Shown here: positions 7,208 through 10,854 of the stretch, one piece after another
Layout of the letters: the number at the start of each line of letters is the position of its first letter
Numbering within the stretch: position 1 is the stretch's first letter
Assembly: GCA_021796175.1 (NCBI GenBank)
Contig: JAJYOM010000045.1
Coordinates: 1-10,854 of the forward strand
Source of the DNA: Thermoplasmata archaeon
GTDB taxonomy: Archaea > Thermoplasmatota > Thermoplasmata > Sysuiplasmatales > Sysuiplasmataceae
DNA length: 10,854 nucleotides
Reading direction: 5' to 3'
Made by a program: the position numbers and the translations under genes
The notes under the pieces: generated by a model
The model's input: the letters and a program-made list of their open reading frames with translations, nothing else
What the model was told of the DNA's origin: nothing
Databases searched by the model: none

Positions 7208-8494
7208 TCAGGGATATATCCTCGAAGGCGTCCTTGGAAATGGCGTCGCGTCGCGAATGTGCTCCAGCTTGCATATCCAGCGCACAACCCTTTCTATGCC
7301 TAGCCCGAATCCGGAGTGCTGGACCGAGCCGTATTTCCTGAGGTCGAGATACCACCTGTACGGTTCCAATGGTATTTTCTGCTCCTCCATCCTCCGGATG
7401 AGCTTCCCGTAGTCAGTCTCCCTCTCGCTTCCCCCGATAATTTCACCGAAGCCCTCGGGCGCGAGCATATCTGCACATTTGTAGGTGCGTAAATCATCCT
7501 CATTGTCCTTCATGTAGAATGCCTTGAGCGACTTCGGGAAATTTGTGACGAAAATCGGGGCAGCGAGTTCCTCAGTGAGCAGGCGTTCCTCATCAGTGCC
7601 CAGATCGTCGCCGAACGACATCTCCTTTCCCTTCCCGTTGAGCAGTTCTATTGCCCTTTCGTACGTTATTCGCTCAAAAGGCGGCTCGACTGCCTTCAGG
7701 TCGTCAACCTTCCTCCCTATCAGGGCGAGATCGTCCTTTCTTTCCTTTGCGACCGAGGATGCTATAGCACTCACCAGCTCCTCCTGTATTTTCATGTTGC
7801 CTTCGTTGCCGACCCAGGCCTCCTCCCCCTCCATGTGCCAGTACTCTGTAAGATGCCTGGGCGTCCTGGATTTCTCGGCCCTGAAAGACGGTGTGACAGC
7901 AAACACCTTTTCGAGGCTCGCAGTCATCGCCTCAAGGTACATCTGTGCGCTCTGGCTGAGATAGGCGTCCTGGCCGAAGTACTTCAGCGAAAAGAGTGTC
8001 GTGCCCCCTTCGCAGGCGTTTGTCGTCAGTATGGGAGGCGTGACTTCGAAAAAATCGTTCTCCCTGAACCATGTCCTTGCGCCCTGAAGGAGCGTCTCCT
8101 TGATCTTCATCACGGCGGTCTGCTCCCTGGACCTTATCCAGAGGTGCCTGTTATCCAGCAGGAAAGGCTCGCTCTGGTTCGCAGTTATCGGGAAAGGCTC
8201 GGCAAATGACACCACATGGAAGGATGTAGCCCTGAGCTCGAATCCTCCCGGTGCACGTTCATCCTTCTTCAGCAGGCCACTGCATTCAACCGACGACTCG
8301 ATAAGTGCCTTCTGGGCGCCTGCGAAATCCTCCTGTGCAACATCTGATTTCTTCACTGTGCACTGCATTATGCCAGTCTCGTCCCTTATGACAGAAAAGA
8401 CAATTGAGCCGCTGCTCCTTGTCCTGTATATCCATCCCCTGATGGAATATTCGGATCCTTCCCGGCCGGACCGTGCTACGTCTGCAATGTGCAT
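7208..8494 (-). CDS. asnS: Asparaginyl-tRNA synthetase, archaeal type
   Basis: This class IIb synthetase charges tRNA-Asn with asparagine. From the ATG at 8494 it has 428 residues: an N-terminal OB-fold anticodon-binding domain (RGWIYRTR near 19-26), motif 1 around DFFEVTPPIL (147-156), motif 2 FRAEKSRTPRHLTEYWHME (204-222), GEIIGGSERE (350-359) and motif 3 GFGLGIERVV (395-404). The C-terminal PFPRTPSR, with Thr where aspartyl-tRNA synthetases have Asp (PFPRDP), together with GGSERE and QSAQMYLE, identifies it as AsnRS rather than the close relative AspRS. Its presence implies direct charging of tRNA-Asn rather than reliance on transamidation. A TTG at 8509 would add five residues; the ATG gives the usual short lead into the OB fold and is preferred, but the promoter does not settle the choice. 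Its end lies 3 bp from the end of gcvT. Confidence 0.93.
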   Translation of the reverse strand: MHIADVARSGREGSEYSIRGWIYRTRSSGSIVFSVIRDETGIMQCTVKKSDVAQEDFAGAQKALIESSVECSGLLKKDERAPGGFELRATSFHVVSFAEPFPITANQSEPFLLDNRHLWIRSREQTAVMKIKETLLQGARTWFRENDFFEVTPPILTTNACEGGTTLFSLKYFGQDAYLSQSAQMYLEAMTASLEKVFAVTPSFRAEKSRTPRHLTEYWHMEGEEAWVGNEGNMKIQEELVSAIASSVAKERKDDLALIGRKVDDLKAVEPPFERITYERAIELLNGKGKEMSFGDDLGTDEERLLTEELAAPIFVTNFPKSLKAFYMKDNEDDLRTYKCADMLAPEGFGEIIGGSERETDYGKLIRRMEEQKIPLEPYRWYLDLRKYGSVQHSGFGLGIERVVRWICKLEHIRDATPFPRTPSRIYP

Positions 8495-8533
8495 GTGACT
8501 TACTGTCAAATCACTTCACTCGCTGAATCAGAT

Positions 8534-8550
8534 GATATACATATAATAAA
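8534..8550 (-). promoter_or_regulatory. TATA-like region of asnS
   Basis: The minus strand reads TTTATTATATGTATATC across this stretch, a long AT-rich run that could hold one or two overlapping TATA boxes. A box at its upstream half gives a start near 8520, and one at its downstream half a start near 8511. Either leaves a leader of about 17-25 bases to the ATG at 8494, and the latter would make the TTG at 8509 almost leaderless. Confidence 0.5.
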
Positions 8551-8565
8551 ATATGGTGCCGTTGA

Positions 8566-8587
8566 ATCGGAAATGCATCGGAAATGC
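8566..8587. repeat. Perfect tandem 11-bp repeat carrying ATGCAT palindromes
   Basis: ATCGGAAATGC occurs twice head to tail (8566-8576 and 8577-8587). Each copy, with the next two bases, gives the palindrome ATGCAT (8573-8578 and 8584-8589), so two identical palindromes lie 11 bp apart, about one helical turn. The element sits between the divergent promoters of asnS and the FKBP gene, roughly 55-75 bp upstream of either inferred start. This is the spacing and place expected of a paired binding site for a regulator, but no factor is known to me. Confidence 0.6.
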
Positions 8588-8610
8588 ATGTGACTGTGTA
8601 CATGAAGAAG

Positions 8611-8618
8611 CTTTATTA
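8611..8618 (+). promoter_or_regulatory. TATA box of the FKBP gene, apparently leaderless
   Basis: CTTTATTA lies with its centre about 27 bases before the ATG at 8643, so transcription should begin at or next to the start codon. There is no ribosome-binding sequence before the ATG, and an in-frame TAG at 8631-8633 rules out an upstream start beyond it. This supports a leaderless message. Confidence 0.55.
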
Positions 8619-8642
8619 GCAGGATGATTTTAGTCGACTGCA

Positions 8643-9617
8643 ATGCAGGATGGCGCAGCGAGAAGAGCAATCTCCAAATCGACTGTGATTATCATAGCCC
8701 TCCTGCTGATCGGCGCGGGGCTGATTGGCTACTCCGCCTATGGCTATTTCACTGCCTCCAAGGCGAAAGCGCAGCTCTTTGTACAGGCAGGGGACCAGGT
8801 CTATGTCAACTACACCGGCCAGTACAGCAGCGGACTGGTGTTCGACACATCGATGCTTAGTGTTGCGCAGAACAACGCAACTTTTCCCAAGGCTCCGGGC
8901 TTCACATGGAGGGGTGCTTCAGGCTACACACCGCTTCAGGTATCTGACGTCGGCGCTGGCCAGGTTGTAAAGGGTTTTGACCAGGCACTGGTGGGCATGC
9001 TGGTAAACCAGACCAGGACTGTTGTCATTTCGCCTGCAGATGGTTACGGGCCCCTGAACGGTTCACTTCTGGCGTATATACCGATTTACCAGAACATAAG
9101 CATGGTCCACACTGTTTCAACCTCCTCATTCCAGAGTTATTTCAGCGAATCGCCGTACCTCGGTCTTGTGACCACAGACAAATTCTGGGGATGGAATGTG
9201 CAGGTCCTGAATACAGGCAACGGCACAGTGACTTACCAGTACCAGCCGAGAGTCGGAATGACAGTCTACCCATATACGCAGAACAGTTCGACCACAGTTG
9301 GTTTGTCCGCATTCCCTGTGAAGGTTCTGTCTGTCAACAGCGCTGCCTTCAACGGAACTGGTGTCATCCAGGTAAAGAATGAAATAACACAGTCGATGGT
9401 GAAGCTGGCAGGCGGAAAGTCGCCAACCGGGCAGCAGTTCATAATCTGGTCTGTCAACAGCAACGGGACTGCGACGCTCAACTTCAACCAGCCGGTGGTT
9501 GGAAGAACACTCATATTCACAATAACTGTGACTTACATCAGCAATCCGACAACAGGAAAGAAGGTCGGAATTCCCGGTGCGGTTATCTACGCGGCAGATG
9601 CGACCACAGAGTTGTAG
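8643..9617 (+). CDS. Membrane-anchored FKBP/SlyD-like peptidyl-prolyl isomerase
   Basis: FKBP-type isomerases catalyse cis-trans isomerisation of prolyl bonds and act as folding helpers. This 324-residue protein has a positive N-terminus (RRAISKS), one transmembrane segment at about 14-36, and an FKBP core: GDQVYVNYTG (50-59), FDTS (67-70), VVKGFDQALVGM (108-119) and VVISPADGYGP (127-137). Near the end NFNQPVVGRTLIFTITV (280-296) resembles the DFNHPLAGKTL motif of the SlyD insert-in-flap domain plus the last FKBP strand. The stretch between, about 140 residues, is much longer than the usual insert. It contains a related motif, NGTVTYQYQPRVGMTV (193-208), suggesting duplication. Nine N-glycosylation sequons (N57, 78, 122, 139, 151, 193, 214, 237, 274) point to an extracytoplasmic location. 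The start is supported by the TATA box and an upstream in-frame stop. The 3' end overlaps the opposing glycosyltransferase by 31 bp. Activity is not assured. Confidence 0.85.
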   Translation: MQDGAARRAISKSTVIIIALLLIGAGLIGYSAYGYFTASKAKAQLFVQAGDQVYVNYTGQYSSGLVFDTSMLSVAQNNATFPKAPGFTWRGASGYTPLQVSDVGAGQVVKGFDQALVGMLVNQTRTVVISPADGYGPLNGSLLAYIPIYQNISMVHTVSTSSFQSYFSESPYLGLVTTDKFWGWNVQVLNTGNGTVTYQYQPRVGMTVYPYTQNSSTTVGLSAFPVKVLSVNSAAFNGTGVIQVKNEITQSMVKLAGGKSPTGQQFIIWSVNSNGTATLNFNQPVVGRTLIFTITVTYISNPTTGKKVGIPGAVIYAADATTEL

Positions 9618-10657
9618 ACTGACTCAATCTTGCCAATCGCCCTGTCCCATGAGAAAACCTCAGCCCTCTTCCTGGCCAGCTCTCCCTTTTCCGCCACCAG
9701 TGAATCGTTTTCCCAGTATGATTTCATTGCTCCTGCAAGCGCGCCTGCATCCTTTTTCGGCACAATGGTGCCGGCATCACCGACAACCTCCGGCAGCCCG
9801 CCGGAGTCGGTTGCAATCACCGGCTTTGAATGCACCATCGCCTCGAGAACAACGAGGCCGAATGCCTCCTGGACCGAGGGCAGGACCATGTATGTGCAGG
9901 AAGACAGCAGCCTCTCCTTCTCCTCCTCGCTTACCTTGCCGAGAACCTCCACTTTGCCATCCACCGCGTGTTTCCTTACTGTGCTGAGCATCGGACCGTC
10001 TCCTGCGATCTTTACTGGGATACCCGCAATCCTGGCCGCCTCAAGAAGGTATATCAGCCCTTTTGTCGGAACAAGCCGGCCGACGAAGAGGGCAAACCTC
10101 TCGTCCCTTGTGCGGCAGCTGTGTATGTCAATGCCGTTGTAGGATGTGGTCATCATTGAGCCGCTCAACCCCTTACCGGTTAGCTGATTCCTGACAAAAT
10201 CGGAGACAGGGAGGACGTGATTGATTTTCCTCAGCTTCCTGACAAAAGATACATCGTTTAAAATGCTCAGCAGCCGGAACAGGCCGGTGCCTTCACCGTA
10301 GAGATTGTGAAATGTCATCACCCTTGGCCTCTCCGAGCTGAAGAATGCCCTGTTGTAGGTGCCGGACCACCTGTAGTGGTAGTCAATGATGTCCGGGTCT
10401 ATTTCACTGATTGCCTCATCTATGCCGCTGCTGTTGACGTAAGGCGGGTTGTATCTGCCGACAAACCTGCTTGGCAGCCTGATGACTGTTGCACCATGCA
10501 GATTCTCCCTTTCCGGAGTGTCTGGCAGCCTTGATGTCAGCACATACATGCTGTGCCTGCCTGAAAGGCGGTCGGAGATGGCAGCTATCCTCTTTTCAAT
10601 GCCGCCATTGTATGGCAGGTAGAAAGGATTGATGTTGAGAATCTTCAGCCTGCTCAC
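9587..10657 (-). CDS. Family 4 (GT-B fold) glycosyltransferase
   Basis: This is a retaining glycosyltransferase that uses a nucleotide-activated sugar, probably in glycan or surface polysaccharide synthesis at the cytoplasmic face of the membrane. From the GTG at 10657 it has 356 residues: an N-terminal Rossmann domain starting KILNINPFYLPYNGGIEKR (5-23), then the donor-binding domain with LFVGRLVPTKGL (190-201), AGDGPML (218-224) and the EX7E motif EAFGLVVLE (E264 and E272), followed by KPVIATDSGGLPEVV. The frame stays open upstream to 10852, but the extra 65 residues do not resemble the family. They lie over another gene whose TGA overlaps this GTG in the usual four-base GTGA arrangement, which decides the start. 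The sugar and acceptor cannot be read from the sequence. The 3' end overlaps the FKBP gene by 31 bp. Confidence 0.9.
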   Translation of the reverse strand: MSRLKILNINPFYLPYNGGIEKRIAAISDRLSGRHSMYVLTSRLPDTPERENLHGATVIRLPSRFVGRYNPPYVNSSGIDEAISEIDPDIIDYHYRWSGTYNRAFFSSERPRVMTFHNLYGEGTGLFRLLSILNDVSFVRKLRKINHVLPVSDFVRNQLTGKGLSGSMMTTSYNGIDIHSCRTRDERFALFVGRLVPTKGLIYLLEAARIAGIPVKIAGDGPMLSTVRKHAVDGKVEVLGKVSEEEKERLLSSCTYMVLPSVQEAFGLVVLEAMVHSKPVIATDSGGLPEVVGDAGTIVPKKDAGALAGAMKSYWENDSLVAEKGELARKRAEVFSWDRAIGKIESVYNSVVASAA

Positions 10658-10854
10658 CCGCCCGGCAGGCGCGTCATCTTGCTGCGCCTGACTGTGGAGA
10701 GCGTATAGCTCACTCCTATGAGCAGTATGATCGCGGCTATGGTCACCGTCTCCGCTTCTGAGGAGTTGGTGAAGAAAGAAAGCAGTGAGGATGCCATCAG
10801 TATGATCAGGCTGTATTTTGTTCCGCCGCCTTCCGCTCTGCCTGTTCCACACGC
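10654..10854 (-). CDS. C-terminal part of a multi-spanning membrane protein (partial)
   Basis: Reading the minus strand from the window edge gives 66 codons in frame, ending at the TGA at 10654-10656. The peptide has a polar stretch, a hydrophobic segment (YSLIILMASSLLSFF), a short acidic loop (TNSSEAETVT), a second hydrophobic segment (IAAIILLIGVSYTLSTV) and a basic tail (RRSKMTRLPGG). Two closely spaced membrane segments and a positive C-terminus are seen directly. Being upstream of, and overlapping by four bases, a glycosyltransferase suggests a role in glycan export or assembly, such as a flippase or a membrane transferase, but no family can be named from this fragment. Translational coupling to the glycosyltransferase is likely. 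Confidence 0.7.
   Translation of the reverse strand, partial: ACGTGRAEGGGTKYSLIILMASSLLSFFTNSSEAETVTIAAIILLIGVSYTLSTVRRSKMTRLPGG

Noticed and set aside
7212..7221. Palindrome GGATATATCC at the gcvT/asnS junction as a terminator
   Set aside because: It has no loop and no following T tract and encodes the last residues of asnS, so it would not form a useful RNA hairpin.
7524..7964. Plus-strand frame of 146 codons opposite asnS
   Set aside because: Serine-rich, low-complexity sequence opposite a highly conserved synthetase; an antisense shadow.
7208..8494. Aspartyl-tRNA synthetase
   Set aside because: The C-terminal PFPRTPSR and the GGSERE and QSAQMYLE motifs fit AsnRS; AspRS would have PFPRDP at the C-terminus.
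8495..8642. A small gene, tRNA or riboswitch between asnS and the FKBP gene
   Set aside because: No cloverleaf, no conserved riboswitch core and no open frame of useful length; TATA boxes and the tandem repeat account for much of the stretch.
9587..10852. A 421-residue reading of the glycosyltransferase from 10852
   Set aside because: The first 65 residues are polar, unlike the family, and lie over a better membrane-protein frame; the GTGA overlap at 10654-10657 marks the real start.

Overview
This window looks like archaeal chromosome, most likely from the class Thermoplasmata. It carries a stand-alone GMP synthase ATPase subunit (split from its amidotransferase, as in archaea), an archaeal-type asparaginyl-tRNA synthetase, an Orc1/Cdc6 replication-initiator AAA+ protein and a membrane-anchored FKBP. 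TATA boxes sit about 26 bases before probable start points, arginine is mostly AGG/AGA and isoleucine often ATA. The class is inferred from gene content and style; no rRNA is present to confirm it. There are no tRNAs, rRNAs, CRISPR arrays or insertion sequences, and coding density is very high.

Layout. A GMP synthase subunit (89-1036, +) meets tail to tail a HAD-fold protein (1037-1735, -) that appears to have lost its catalytic residues. A 150-bp divergent promoter region (1736-1885) separates the latter from a plus-strand run: a 988-residue GAF-array protein (1886-4852), an Orc1/Cdc6 ATPase (4916-6088) and the aminomethyltransferase gcvT (6098-7204). That run ends 3 bp from the end of asnS (7208-8494, -). 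A second divergent promoter region (8495-8642) holds a perfect tandem 11-bp repeat and serves asnS and a membrane-anchored, sequon-rich FKBP/SlyD-like protein (8643-9617, +). The FKBP gene overlaps by 31 bp the end of a family-4 glycosyltransferase (9587-10657, -). The start of the glycosyltransferase overlaps by 4 bp the stop of a membrane protein that runs off the window (10654-10854, -).

How the genes may work together. guaAB, asnS and gcvT are housekeeping genes for GMP synthesis, tRNA-Asn charging and glycine/one-carbon metabolism. The FKBP, the glycosyltransferase and the membrane protein point to the cell surface: folding of exported proteins and glycan assembly. The least ordinary part is the GAF-array protein followed by a Cdc6-type ATPase with an altered sensor-1 position. 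This could be a sensor paired with an initiator-like ATPase, but the link rests on gene order alone. The other notable items are the HAD pseudoenzyme, the internal repeat in the enlarged C-terminal half of the FKBP, and the paired ATGCAT sites in the asnS/FKBP promoter region.
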